Shown here: one piece after another, positions 1 to 7,699 of the stretch
Layout: every line of letters starts with the position of its first letter
Numbering within the stretch: the first letter of the stretch is position 1
NCBI GenBank assembly: GCA_041658405.1
Contig: JBBAAG010000077.1
Span: 1 to 14,280, forward strand
Direction: 5' to 3'
DNA from: Elusimicrobiota bacterium
GTDB taxonomy: Bacteria > Elusimicrobiota > UBA5214 > JBBAAG01
DNA: 14,280 nucleotides
Program-made: the position numbers and the translations under genes
The notes under the pieces: generated by a model
The model's input: the letters and a program-made list of their open reading frames with translations, nothing else
Database searches by the model: none
What the model was told of the DNA's origin: nothing

Positions 1-2
1 AG

Positions 3-2060
3 ACACACAACCATCCTTCTGCAATCGAACCTTATGGCGGTGCAGGGACAGGTATCGGCGGTGTTATCCGCGATATCCTGGGGGTGGGGTTAGGTGCGAA
101 ACCTGTGATGAATACTGACGTTTTTTGTTTTGGCCCGCTGGATTATCCTTCAACTAAATTACCGGAGAACGTACTTCATCCAAAACGGATATTCAAAGGC
201 GTGGTGTCAGGTGTTAAGGATTATGGTAACCGTATGGGTATCCCCACAGGTAATGGCGCGGTAGTGTTTGATGAAGGGTTTGTATACAACCCGTTAGTTT
301 ACTGCGGTACCGTGGGTATCATACCAAAAGATAAGTGTTTCAAAGCTGTGCATCCCGGTGAAGTTGTGGTAGCAGTAGGTGGGCGTACAGGCAGGGATGG
401 TATACACGGTGCGACATTTTCTAGTTTAAGCCTTGATAAAGATACGCCGTTGAGTCCTGTACAAATAGGGAACGCTATTGTTGAGAAAAAGGTTTTGGAT
501 ACCCTGATGCAAGCACGGGATCTCAATCTTTACACCGCGATTACCGATTGCGGGGCGGGCGGTTTTTCTTCGGCAGTAGGTGAACTCGGGGAAGAGTGCG
601 GGGTGAAGGTGTACCTTGACCGTGCACCGTTGAAGTATGAAGGATTACTCCCGTGGGAGATATGGTTATCCGAGGCACAGGAACGGATGGTTCTTTCCGT
701 CCCGAAGAAGTGTTTAAAACAAATATTGCAGTTATTCAAAAATGAAGATGTTGAAGCTACCGTCCTCGGTGAGTTTACGGATACCAAAAAACTTGAGATG
801 TACTATAACGACAAAAAAATTGGGGAACTTGAGATGCTATTCCTTCATCACGGGTATCCAAGGTTTCATAAACAAGCGAAATGGGTTAATGTTGTTAATA
901 AAGAACCTAATGCTAGTGTCTTAGCGAAAAAAGCGGGTGTTCCCGGTGCAGTTGCGGGGATACTAAAAAAAGTTTTGGGTGACCATGATGTGTGTAGTAA
1001 AGAATGGATTATCCGGCAGTATGACCATGAAGTACAAGGTCAAACCGTGGTTAAGCCGTTACTCGGGAAACATGGCGGGCCGGGTGATGCGTGTGTTTCC
1101 TGGCCGGTAAGTTGTTCCGGGCAGTTTAATACACCGGCGGAGAAGTATAAAGGTTTTGCGGTTAGTTGCGGGATTAATCCGCAATACGGGAAAATTGATC
1201 CTTACTGGATGACTGCCAGCGCGATTGATGAAGCGTTACGTAATATCGTTGCTGTGGGCGGTGATCTCCGTCATGCAGCGTTACTCGATAATTTTTGTTG
1301 GGGTAGCCCGAATAAGCCGCAGCAGATGGCGGGTGTTGTCCGTGCGGCATTAGCGTGTTATGATTACGCGAAACTTTATGGTACGCCGTTTATCTCAGGG
1401 AAGGATAGTCTTAATAATGAGTATGTAGATATAAAAGGCGTTTCGCGGTCAATTCCGGGTACTATGCTTATCTCCGCGATCAGTATCGTTCCGGATGTAC
1501 GAAAAACTGTTATGTCAGGCTGGCGTAAACGCGGGAGTTTGATATACCTTCTCGGGACAACGTATGACGAGTATGGCGGGTCAGTGTATTACAGGATTAA
1601 CGGGTGTATTGGTAATTCCGTTCCTAAAGTTAATGGTGACCGCGCAAGAGAGGATATGTATGCGCTAGGCCGGGTGATAGCTAAAGAAATTGTGTTATCC
1701 TGCCATGACTGCAGTGACGGCGGGCTCGGGTCTACTCTTGCGGAGATGGCGTTCACTAACGGTATTGGCGCGGAGATTGAACTAAAAAAAGTGCCTTTTG
1801 AGTTCCGGTACTCAAATAAACGTAAACTCATGGATACCGATATATTATTCTCGGAGTCAAACTCCAGGTTTGTCGTGGAAGTTGAACGCAGCCACGCAGC
1901 AATGTTTGAACGTATGATGAAAGGTACAAAAATCGGGTGTATAGGCTTTACGATATCCGATCCTGTGTTGAGGTTAAGAAGTGTGCTGGATAATGAGATT
2001 GTTATGGAAGAATCGTTGACGGAACTTATGACGGTTTGGAAACATGGGTTGGGGATATAG
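3..2060 (+). CDS. purL: phosphoribosylformylglycinamidine synthase, synthetase subunit PurL (5' partial)
   Basis: ATP-dependent amidation of FGAR to FGAM, step 4 of de novo purine synthesis, using ammonia from PurQ. The frame is open from base 3, and 685 residues are visible. The first visible residues THNHPSAIEPYGGAG are the conserved PurL nucleotide/active-site segment, so the true N-terminus lies left of the window and the GTG at 84 is internal. Other landmarks, numbered from the first visible residue: ITDCGAGG (180-187), YDHEVQG opening the second AIRS-like half (340-346), GKDS (466-469) and SDGG (571-574). No glutaminase domain follows, so this is the separate-subunit form that needs PurQ, encoded next. 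PurS is not visible; it may be upstream or fused to the missing N-terminus. The gene heads a tight purL-purQ-purF-purD run. Identity is very secure; only the full length is unknown. Confidence 0.97.
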   Translation, partial: THNHPSAIEPYGGAGTGIGGVIRDILGVGLGAKPVMNTDVFCFGPLDYPSTKLPENVLHPKRIFKGVVSGVKDYGNRMGIPTGNGAVVFDEGFVYNPLVYCGTVGIIPKDKCFKAVHPGEVVVAVGGRTGRDGIHGATFSSLSLDKDTPLSPVQIGNAIVEKKVLDTLMQARDLNLYTAITDCGAGGFSSAVGELGEECGVKVYLDRAPLKYEGLLPWEIWLSEAQERMVLSVPKKCLKQILQLFKNEDVEATVLGEFTDTKKLEMYYNDKKIGELEMLFLHHGYPRFHKQAKWVNVVNKEPNASVLAKKAGVPGAVAGILKKVLGDHDVCSKEWIIRQYDHEVQGQTVVKPLLGKHGGPGDACVSWPVSCSGQFNTPAEKYKGFAVSCGINPQYGKIDPYWMTASAIDEALRNIVAVGGDLRHAALLDNFCWGSPNKPQQMAGVVRAALACYDYAKLYGTPFISGKDSLNNEYVDIKGVSRSIPGTMLISAISIVPDVRKTVMSGWRKRGSLIYLLGTTYDEYGGSVYYRINGCIGNSVPKVNGDRAREDMYALGRVIAKEIVLSCHDCSDGGLGSTLAEMAFTNGIGAEIELKKVPFEFRYSNKRKLMDTDILFSESNSRFVVEVERSHAAMFERMMKGTKIGCIGFTISDPVLRLRSVLDNEIVMEESLTELMTVWKHGLGI

Positions 2061-2084
2061 AAAATATTTGATGGAGAAAAATAT

Positions 2085-2903
2085 ATGAAAAACAGTAATG
2101 AAGTAAAGGTGTTAATCCTCCGCACTGCGGGTACCAACTGCGATTATGAAGCGGTGTTAGCGTTCAAACTCGCTGGTGCGGTACCTGAACAAGTGCATAT
2201 CAACGAGTTTATCTCGGGCCGTAAGAAAATGTCGAAGTATGACGTCTTGATTATCCCCGGCGGGTTTTCATATGGTGATGATGTAGCATCCGGGAAAATA
2301 TTGGCAAATGAACTTAAGTACAAATTATGGCCTCAGGTTAAGCAGTTTGCGAATGACGGGAAGCCTGTCGTAGGTATCTGTAACGGTTTTCAGGTACTTG
2401 TCAAACTTGGCCTTCTCCCGGGTGAGATAAAGTTTGGGCAGCCGCCGGAACAAACCGCAACTCTAACCGATAACGCATCAGGGAAGTTTGAATGCCGGTG
2501 GGTTGAGCTTAAGAAAAGTATTAATACACGGTGTAAATTCCTGAAGTATGTACCTGATATCATTGACCTACCTATAGCGCATGGGGAAGGGCGGTTCGTT
2601 GCGATTGAGGATAAGGTTTTACAGGATCTTGTTGAGAACGGTCAGATTGTGTTCCAGTATTCGCATACTGGGCGTCCAACAGAAATATATCCGTATAACC
2701 CTAACGGGTCAATAATGTCAATCGCAGGGATTACGGATTATAACGGTAACATTCTTGGGATGATGCCGCATCCGGAACGTTATTTATTTAAAATTAACCA
2801 TCCTTACCGTCCTGCAACCGGTACGGAGGAAGATGAGTTTGGGCAGGGATTCACGTTGTTCACTTCGATTGTTGAGTATGTAAGAGACAGGGTTAAGCAG
2901 TAA
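2085..2903 (+). CDS. purQ: phosphoribosylformylglycinamidine synthase, glutaminase subunit PurQ
   Basis: Class I glutamine amidotransferase that hydrolyses glutamine and passes ammonia to PurL. The 272-residue protein has the triad in normal order: nucleophile C99 in GICNGFQ, and H229 and E231 in MMPHPER. The GTNCD segment near the N-terminus and the HGEGRF strand are PurQ signatures. It is longer than the roughly 225-235 residues of B. subtilis-type PurQ; the extra length seems to lie in the C-terminal half, including the tail after the His/Glu motif. The start ATG is supported by GGAG at 2073-2076, eight bases upstream, and the gap from the purL stop is 24 bases, so the two subunits are surely cotranscribed. 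Function is secure from motifs and context. Confidence 0.97.
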   Translation: MKNSNEVKVLILRTAGTNCDYEAVLAFKLAGAVPEQVHINEFISGRKKMSKYDVLIIPGGFSYGDDVASGKILANELKYKLWPQVKQFANDGKPVVGICNGFQVLVKLGLLPGEIKFGQPPEQTATLTDNASGKFECRWVELKKSINTRCKFLKYVPDIIDLPIAHGEGRFVAIEDKVLQDLVENGQIVFQYSHTGRPTEIYPYNPNGSIMSIAGITDYNGNILGMMPHPERYLFKINHPYRPATGTEEDEFGQGFTLFTSIVEYVRDRVKQ

Positions 2904-2940
2904 AAAAATATTATTTTTATAGAAAAGGATGTGGGAATAA

Positions 2941-4296
2941 ATGTGCGGAATATTTGGTATCTACAACAACCGTGATGCTGCGCATATCGCGTATCTTGGG
3001 CTGTATGGGTTACAGCATCGCGGGCAGGAGTCTGCCGGGATAGTAACTTCCGATGGGAAACGGTTAAACCGTAAGGTAGGTGTGGGTTTAGTTGCGGAAA
3101 TATTTAAGGATAAAGCGCTGGATAGTTTACCGGGCAATATCGCAATCGGGCATACGCGGTACTCTACCGCAGGATCCGACCCGCAGCGTGACGCTCAACC
3201 GATACTTGTGAAGTATTGTAAGGAAGTCGGAGATATTGCCATTGCGCATAACGGTAACCTCCTGAACTCTGATGTATTGCGTGAGCAGTTAAAGGGATAC
3301 GGCTGCGAGTTTCTCACAACATCGGATACCGAGGTTATCCCTGTACTTTTGACAAAAGGATGGACGAACTCGTTAGTGCATGACTTACCGTGGACACTCA
3401 GGCAGGTGAAAGGCGCGTATTCGTTGCTATTGATCACAAAAGATAGTATCGTTGCGGTACGCGACCCAAACGGTATTCGCCCGTTGTGTATCGGTAAACT
3501 CGGTGAGTCCGTAGTGTTCTCATCAGAAACTTGTACGTTTGGGTTGGTTGGCGCTAAGTTTCTCCGTGAACTTGACCCCGGTGAAATTCTTGTCGTAAAT
3601 AAAAAAGGAATGAACTCCACGTATTTTACGGATGCTAAAAAACGGTTGAAGACACCGTCAGCGTTTTGTATATTTGAATATATATACTTCTCCCGGCCGG
3701 ATAGCACAATTTTTGGGAAGAATGTTCATGAAGTACGGAAACGGTTAGGGGAAGAGTTAGTGAAAGAAAGTAATGTCCCGGCGGATATTGTTGTTCCGAT
3801 ACCCGACTCCGCGAATAGTACCGCCATGGGGTACGCGCAAACAGCAAAATTGCCGTTTGAAGCTGGCTTGATACGTAACCATTATATCGGCAGGACGTTT
3901 ATACAGCCGCATCAGTCAATCCGTGACTTTCGAGCGAAGATTAAGTATAACCCTATTGAAGAAGTTATACGTGGTAAACGCATAGTTGTGGTTGATGACT
4001 CAATTGTCCGTGGGACGACAAGCAGGAAACTTATGCGTATGATCCGCGATGCCGGAGCAAAGGAAATTCATCTTAGGATAAGCTGTCCCGAGATTAAACA
4101 CCCGTGTTTTTATGGGATAGATACTCCAACAGAAGAAGAGCTTATTGCAGCCAATAATACTGTAGAAAAAATTAAGGGGTACCTTGAAGTGGACTCATTA
4201 CACTTCCTGTCACTCGAAGGTATGATTAAAGCTACGGGGATTGATAAAAAAACGTTCTGCACTGCATGTTTTACCGGGAAGTATCCGTTGAAATAA
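2941..4296 (+). CDS. purF: amidophosphoribosyltransferase PurF (Fe-S type, no propeptide)
   Basis: Catalyses the committed step of purine synthesis: PRPP plus glutamine to 5-phosphoribosylamine. The 451-residue protein opens with MCGIFGIY, so removal of Met exposes the catalytic N-terminal Cys2 of an Ntn-type glutaminase. GLQHRGQESAGI and GHTRYSTAGS are glutaminase motifs. The PRPP-binding loop VVDDSIVRGTTS lies at about 350-361 in the phosphoribosyltransferase half. Four cysteines match the 4Fe-4S ligands of the B. subtilis enzyme: C243 (before IFEYIYFSRPDS), C389 (HPCFYGID), C440 and C443 (CTACFTGKYP). B. subtilis PurF carries a short cleaved propeptide, but here an in-frame TAA sits directly before the ATG, so none is possible. 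The likely Shine-Dalgarno is AAGGA at 2925-2929. It lies 37 bases after purQ and 11 before purD. Confidence 0.98.
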   Translation: MCGIFGIYNNRDAAHIAYLGLYGLQHRGQESAGIVTSDGKRLNRKVGVGLVAEIFKDKALDSLPGNIAIGHTRYSTAGSDPQRDAQPILVKYCKEVGDIAIAHNGNLLNSDVLREQLKGYGCEFLTTSDTEVIPVLLTKGWTNSLVHDLPWTLRQVKGAYSLLLITKDSIVAVRDPNGIRPLCIGKLGESVVFSSETCTFGLVGAKFLRELDPGEILVVNKKGMNSTYFTDAKKRLKTPSAFCIFEYIYFSRPDSTIFGKNVHEVRKRLGEELVKESNVPADIVVPIPDSANSTAMGYAQTAKLPFEAGLIRNHYIGRTFIQPHQSIRDFRAKIKYNPIEEVIRGKRIVVVDDSIVRGTTSRKLMRMIRDAGAKEIHLRISCPEIKHPCFYGIDTPTEEELIAANNTVEKIKGYLEVDSLHFLSLEGMIKATGIDKKTFCTACFTGKYPLK

Positions 4297-4300
4297 GGAC
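4295..4300 (+). promoter_or_regulatory. ribosome binding site of purD overlapping the purF stop
   Basis: AAGGAC begins inside the purF TAA codon and lies seven bases before ATG 4308. It decides the purD start: a longer in-frame reading from 4266 would overlap purF and lacks family similarity in its extra 14 residues. The overlap of stop codon and Shine-Dalgarno suggests translational coupling of purF and purD. Confidence 0.8.
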
Positions 4301-4307
4301 AAGTTTG

Positions 4308-5603
4308 ATGGCAAAAAAGGTTTTGGCAGTTATCGGTAGTGGCGGGCGTGAACACGCAATGGTGTGGAAACTCGCGAAGTCGCCTGAAGTTGGGAAAATA
4401 TATTGTTTACCCGGTAACGGCGGGATTGCATCAATTGCAGGCTGCATGCCAAAGATAACAGCGGAAGATATTGACGGTATACTTTCATTTGTTAAAGAAA
4501 AAAAGGTGGACTATACTATCGTCGGGCCGGAAGCGCCGTTAGTAGCGGGGATAACGGAAAAGTTTCAATCCCAGGGGTTAAAAATATACGGGCCAACCTC
4601 TTCAGCTGCACGGTTTGAGGGGAGTAAGGTGTTCTCAAAAATGTTTATGACAAAACACGGGATCCCTACTGCCGCATACCGAGAGGTAAAGACCGTGGCG
4701 GAAGGTGATGCCGCAATTGCAGAAATGTTCAAAACCTCAAAGGGTGTGGTTGTGAAAGCTGATGGCCTTGCTGCAGGGAAAGGTGTTATCGTGTGTGATA
4801 CACCGGAACAAGCATCAACGGCAGTAAGGCAGATGGTAACCGAAAAACAGTTTGGTTCTGCCGGGGATGTGGTATTAATAGAACAACGGTGGTATGGAGA
4901 GGAAGCGACTATCCTGGCGTTTTGTGATGGTGAAACACTTGTCCCGATGCTGCCGTCACAGGATCATAAACGCGTTTATGACGATGATAAAGGGCCGAAT
5001 ACCGGCGGGATGGGTGCGTACGTACCCGCTCCGGTGATAGATATTAAAATGTGGGATAAAGTTAAGGCACGGATATTCAATAATTTCCTTACCGGGTTGA
5101 AGAAAGAAAATATTGTGTACCACGGGGTGATATATTTTGGGTTAATGATTGTTAATTCCGACCCGTACCTTATAGAGTTTAACTGCAGGTTCGGTGATCC
5201 TGAATGCCAGGTGGCCCTTCCTGCACTTGAAGATGACCTTATGGAAATTATTGAACTTACCGCAGAAAAAAAATTGTATGAACTAAAACCTGAGTTCAGT
5301 AAATTAGCAGCGGTATGTATTGTCCTTGCTTCCGGCGGGTATCCCGGGAGTTATGTTAAAGGTAAAGTTATCACCGGGCTTGATGCTGCAGCGGAGGATT
5401 CTAATGTCACGGTCTTCCATGCTGGTACGGTTGCGATAGATGGAAAAATCCTTACCTCCGGCGGGCGTGTGTTAGGCGTTACCGGTGTGGGTAAAGATAT
5501 TAGAGAAGCTGTTAACCGTGCGTATAGTGCAGTATCCAAAATTTCATTTGACGGTATGCATTACCGTAAAGACATCGCTGCACGTGCGTTGAAGCGTATA
5601 TAA
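4308..5603 (+). CDS. purD: phosphoribosylamine--glycine ligase PurD
   Basis: GAR synthetase, step 2 of purine synthesis: joins glycine to the unstable phosphoribosylamine made by PurF, with ATP. The 431 residues match the usual family length. An N-terminal Rossmann-like motif, IGSGGREHA (9-17), and GPEAPLVAG (73-81) are followed by ATP-grasp signatures: KADGLAAGKGV (150-160), GPNTGGMGAY (229-238) and the metal-binding EFNCRFGDPE (290-299). The C-terminal domain has ASGGYPG (341-347) and GGRVLGVTG (385-393). The start at 4308 is chosen because MAKKVLAVIGSGG is the canonical PurD N-terminus and has a good ribosome site. It is the last gene of the operon and ends in tandem TAATAA stops. Adjacency to purF fits channelling of the labile intermediate, though that is inference. 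Confidence 0.98.
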   Translation: MAKKVLAVIGSGGREHAMVWKLAKSPEVGKIYCLPGNGGIASIAGCMPKITAEDIDGILSFVKEKKVDYTIVGPEAPLVAGITEKFQSQGLKIYGPTSSAARFEGSKVFSKMFMTKHGIPTAAYREVKTVAEGDAAIAEMFKTSKGVVVKADGLAAGKGVIVCDTPEQASTAVRQMVTEKQFGSAGDVVLIEQRWYGEEATILAFCDGETLVPMLPSQDHKRVYDDDKGPNTGGMGAYVPAPVIDIKMWDKVKARIFNNFLTGLKKENIVYHGVIYFGLMIVNSDPYLIEFNCRFGDPECQVALPALEDDLMEIIELTAEKKLYELKPEFSKLAAVCIVLASGGYPGSYVKGKVITGLDAAAEDSNVTVFHAGTVAIDGKILTSGGRVLGVTGVGKDIREAVNRAYSAVSKISFDGMHYRKDIAARALKRI

Positions 5604-5624
5604 TAAGTTATTACTACAAAAACA

Positions 5625-7604
5625 TTATTTCGGTGGGTGCCATTCCACACCGCTTGCTTTCAGCGTAGGGACAATCAATCCGTTATGCTGTTCCAGTAAT
5701 TCAATCGCTTTATTGGTATCTACGTCCAGCATTATGCGTACTACCGCAATATTTACCGGTGCGGGAAGGCCTTTCCCTGCTTTACGCGCTTCTTCCGTAC
5801 TCTTGAGTATATCGTGGATATAATGGTTTGCCATGTCATACGGTACACCAAGTAAGCCTACAACTAACCGTGTTGCACGGTCAATAAGTTTTTTATTACT
5901 CGGCGATACATAGGTCATGTAGTTGCCCATAACGCGTCCTAACCGTACCATCACAAGCGTAGATAATGAGTTCAACAGCATCTTCAACACTATTGCCTGT
6001 GTAGTGTACAGTGCTGACATCCTGACATTTTTTACGATGACCTGTATATCTGTCTTCGGTAATGCTGACTTATCAACTTTTCTGTGGGTTACTATAACGA
6101 TAGCCGTCTTCCCGCCTTTTTCCCGTGCGGAGTCCAATGTACGGCGGACAAATGAGTTTTTGTCAGTCAAAGTATCAACCTCATCGCCGTAACAGACCGC
6201 GACAACAAGATTACCCGCGCCGGTAGGACGGAATTTAAGTGCTTGCTCTCCGGAAATAACAAACTTCAGAATATCTTCATTCGCGATCTTCGGGAGGTCA
6301 TTTTTTATACGCTGGAATGTTTCATCGCCTAATAACTGGCGGTAGGTTTCCTGTGACCAGTTAATCCCGCGGATAGGGTGTTTCAATAAAGATTCCCATG
6401 CACTGTTATTATCCTTAGCGTCGAGGACCATGTATACTGCCGAAGCTTTGGCTTCCGGTTTATCTATCGGCCGGAAGGGCGGGTTATAAAATGTTGGTGA
6501 CCGTTCCGTGGTGTCAGTCAGTACGATCAAACTTGATTTATCTCCGGCTATGTATAACGTATACCCTTTCTCCGGATTAGGGTCGTCCATAGCATAAAAA
6601 TTTCCGCCGGTACGGTAAATTTCACTTTCCAGCTCAACAATTTTGCTGAAGTCAGAGATCGCAGTGCGTACTGTTGCCGGGATTTCATAAGACAAATCTG
6701 ACATATGACGGATATCGCAGTACTCAGGGTCTAATCCTATAGTTTTCAATTCTTTCATTGATAACGTTTTTGAGAGTATTCTGTATAACGCAACTTCCAT
6801 AATTGAGGATACCACCAGAGTTTCACTGCTGGTTGCCTGCATGCGGGTAGAACCCGTGATTGCCTGTGAGCCTGTGGTGAGGTTAATCTTTGTAATTCTC
6901 GGGTCAGTGATAACTTCTCGGCTCCGGATAACTTTATCACACAAAATTGCGTCAGGATTGTTGTACACAAAAAAAACGTCAGCGCCGTCTTCCACACCAG
7001 CCCATGCGGTACCTATCACATGCGAGGTTTCACCGCCTTCTGTGATAGAAAACACAACATCGCCTTTACCTAATCCTAGGTCACGGATTTGTTTTTTCCC
7101 GAATGCGGTTTGATCTTCATAACCTTCTACTGATTTGATTAACGCAAAATCGCCGCCAGCCATTACACTAAATACGCGGGTATCCAAGTCTTTAGGTAAC
7201 TCGCTGGAGTTAAGCTTATTTTTGATCTCCGGATGTTTCTCCGTGAGGTTCTGCCAGAACCCGCGCCAGGTGGCTTCCATCTGGATACTTAACCGTCCCG
7301 TAGCGCCGCAGCCGGTAAAAAAGATTTTGTTGCCTCTCAACAACGCGGCTTCTACTTTATCAATTGCGAGGTCAAGCTTGCTTTCGTATGCCATACGCTG
7401 GAATACCGGTGGGATCTGATAATCCACGAGGTTAAGTTGTTCCAGTGCTTTCTTAGTATTTTTTTCTGCAACCTTGCTTAAATTACGCGTGATTGGATGC
7501 GAGCGTTCCGTCATTAAGTTTCCCAGGCGAAACTGTGTCTCGTTCTTAAGAAAATACTCCGCGTCCTTCGAAAACGGTACGTTTTTAGGTAATACGTTTG
7601 ACAT
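5625..7604 (-). CDS. double-SIS sugar-phosphate-binding protein, MurQ/glucokinase-regulatory-protein-like
   Basis: The 659-residue cytosolic protein has no signal peptide. Domain 1 (about 85-280) has a SIS phosphosugar motif, FFTGCGATGR (95-104), then SVEGYED (158-164), a Ser/Thr-rich loop (SITEGGETSHVIG, 186-198) and ITGSTRMQA (249-257), all recognisable in MurQ. Domain 2 (about 450-650) has NVRMSALYTTQ (526-536), LSTLVMVRLGRVMGN (547-561) and a MurQ-like helical end with QHNGLIVPTLK (639-649). Two SIS halves in about 650 residues is the layout of animal GKRP (about 625) rather than single-domain MurQ (about 300). Of the two MurQ catalytic glutamates, the E114 equivalent is kept (E163), but the E83 position aligns with T112, with E110 nearby, so etherase activity is doubtful. 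A sugar-phosphate sensor or isomerase-like role is inference. It is transcribed from its own promoter and convergent with purD; its substrate is unknown. Confidence 0.82.
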   Translation of the reverse strand: MSNVLPKNVPFSKDAEYFLKNETQFRLGNLMTERSHPITRNLSKVAEKNTKKALEQLNLVDYQIPPVFQRMAYESKLDLAIDKVEAALLRGNKIFFTGCGATGRLSIQMEATWRGFWQNLTEKHPEIKNKLNSSELPKDLDTRVFSVMAGGDFALIKSVEGYEDQTAFGKKQIRDLGLGKGDVVFSITEGGETSHVIGTAWAGVEDGADVFFVYNNPDAILCDKVIRSREVITDPRITKINLTTGSQAITGSTRMQATSSETLVVSSIMEVALYRILSKTLSMKELKTIGLDPEYCDIRHMSDLSYEIPATVRTAISDFSKIVELESEIYRTGGNFYAMDDPNPEKGYTLYIAGDKSSLIVLTDTTERSPTFYNPPFRPIDKPEAKASAVYMVLDAKDNNSAWESLLKHPIRGINWSQETYRQLLGDETFQRIKNDLPKIANEDILKFVISGEQALKFRPTGAGNLVVAVCYGDEVDTLTDKNSFVRRTLDSAREKGGKTAIVIVTHRKVDKSALPKTDIQVIVKNVRMSALYTTQAIVLKMLLNSLSTLVMVRLGRVMGNYMTYVSPSNKKLIDRATRLVVGLLGVPYDMANHYIHDILKSTEEARKAGKGLPAPVNIAVVRIMLDVDTNKAIELLEQHNGLIVPTLKASGVEWHPPK

Positions 7605-7620
7605 AAAAATTAATAAAAAT

Positions 7621-7627
7621 CCCCTTT
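7621..7627 (-). promoter_or_regulatory. distant Shine-Dalgarno of the double-SIS gene
   Basis: On the - strand AAAGGGG is the only purine-rich ribosome site before the ATG at 7604. It is separated from it by 16 bases made almost wholly of A and T, well beyond the usual 5-9. No in-frame ATG, GTG or TTG lies closer, so the ATG is kept as the start. Confidence 0.45.
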
Positions 7628-7660
7628 CAATGGTTTTAACTATTTTTTTAGTAAGGTGTT

Positions 7661-7688
7661 ATTATACTAAATACTTCATAGAAGTAAA
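7661..7688 (-). promoter_or_regulatory. sigma70-type promoter of the double-SIS gene
   Basis: Read on the - strand, TTTACT (7683-7688, four of six matches to TTGACA) is followed by a 16-base spacer and a perfect TATAAT (7661-7666). Transcription would start near 7654, about 50 bases before the ATG at 7604. The site lies in the 95 bases between the LamG-gene stop and the SIS-gene start, so the SIS gene need not rely on read-through. Seen by eye, not tested. Confidence 0.55.
7672..7686. repeat. perfect 6-bp inverted repeat across the -35 region
   Basis: TACTTC-ATA-GAAGTA is a perfect inverted repeat with a three-base centre. Its right arm overlaps the -35 box of the double-SIS promoter and its left arm fills the spacer. 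That position suits a repressor operator. It could also be a weak RNA hairpin after the LamG-gene stop, but with only four G-C pairs and no U-run it is a poor terminator. Function is inference. Confidence 0.35.
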
Positions 7689-7699
7689 CCCTTTACCTC

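Noticed and set aside
84..86. GTG at 84 as the purL start
   Set aside because: Conserved PurL residues THNHPSAIEPYGGAG are encoded upstream of it in the same frame, so the gene continues left of the window.
1589..2137. 182-codon open frame antisense to the purL end and purQ start
   Set aside because: It lies opposite well-conserved PurL sequence, has no ribosome site or domain-like pattern, and is a by-product of the codon use of purL.
4266..4307. Longer purD start overlapping the purF end
   Set aside because: The extra residues do not match PurD, and the AAGGAC site points to ATG 4308.
5601..5613. Palindrome TAATAAGTTATTA as a terminator
   Set aside because: All-A/T stem with a one-base loop and no U-run; too weak for intrinsic termination.
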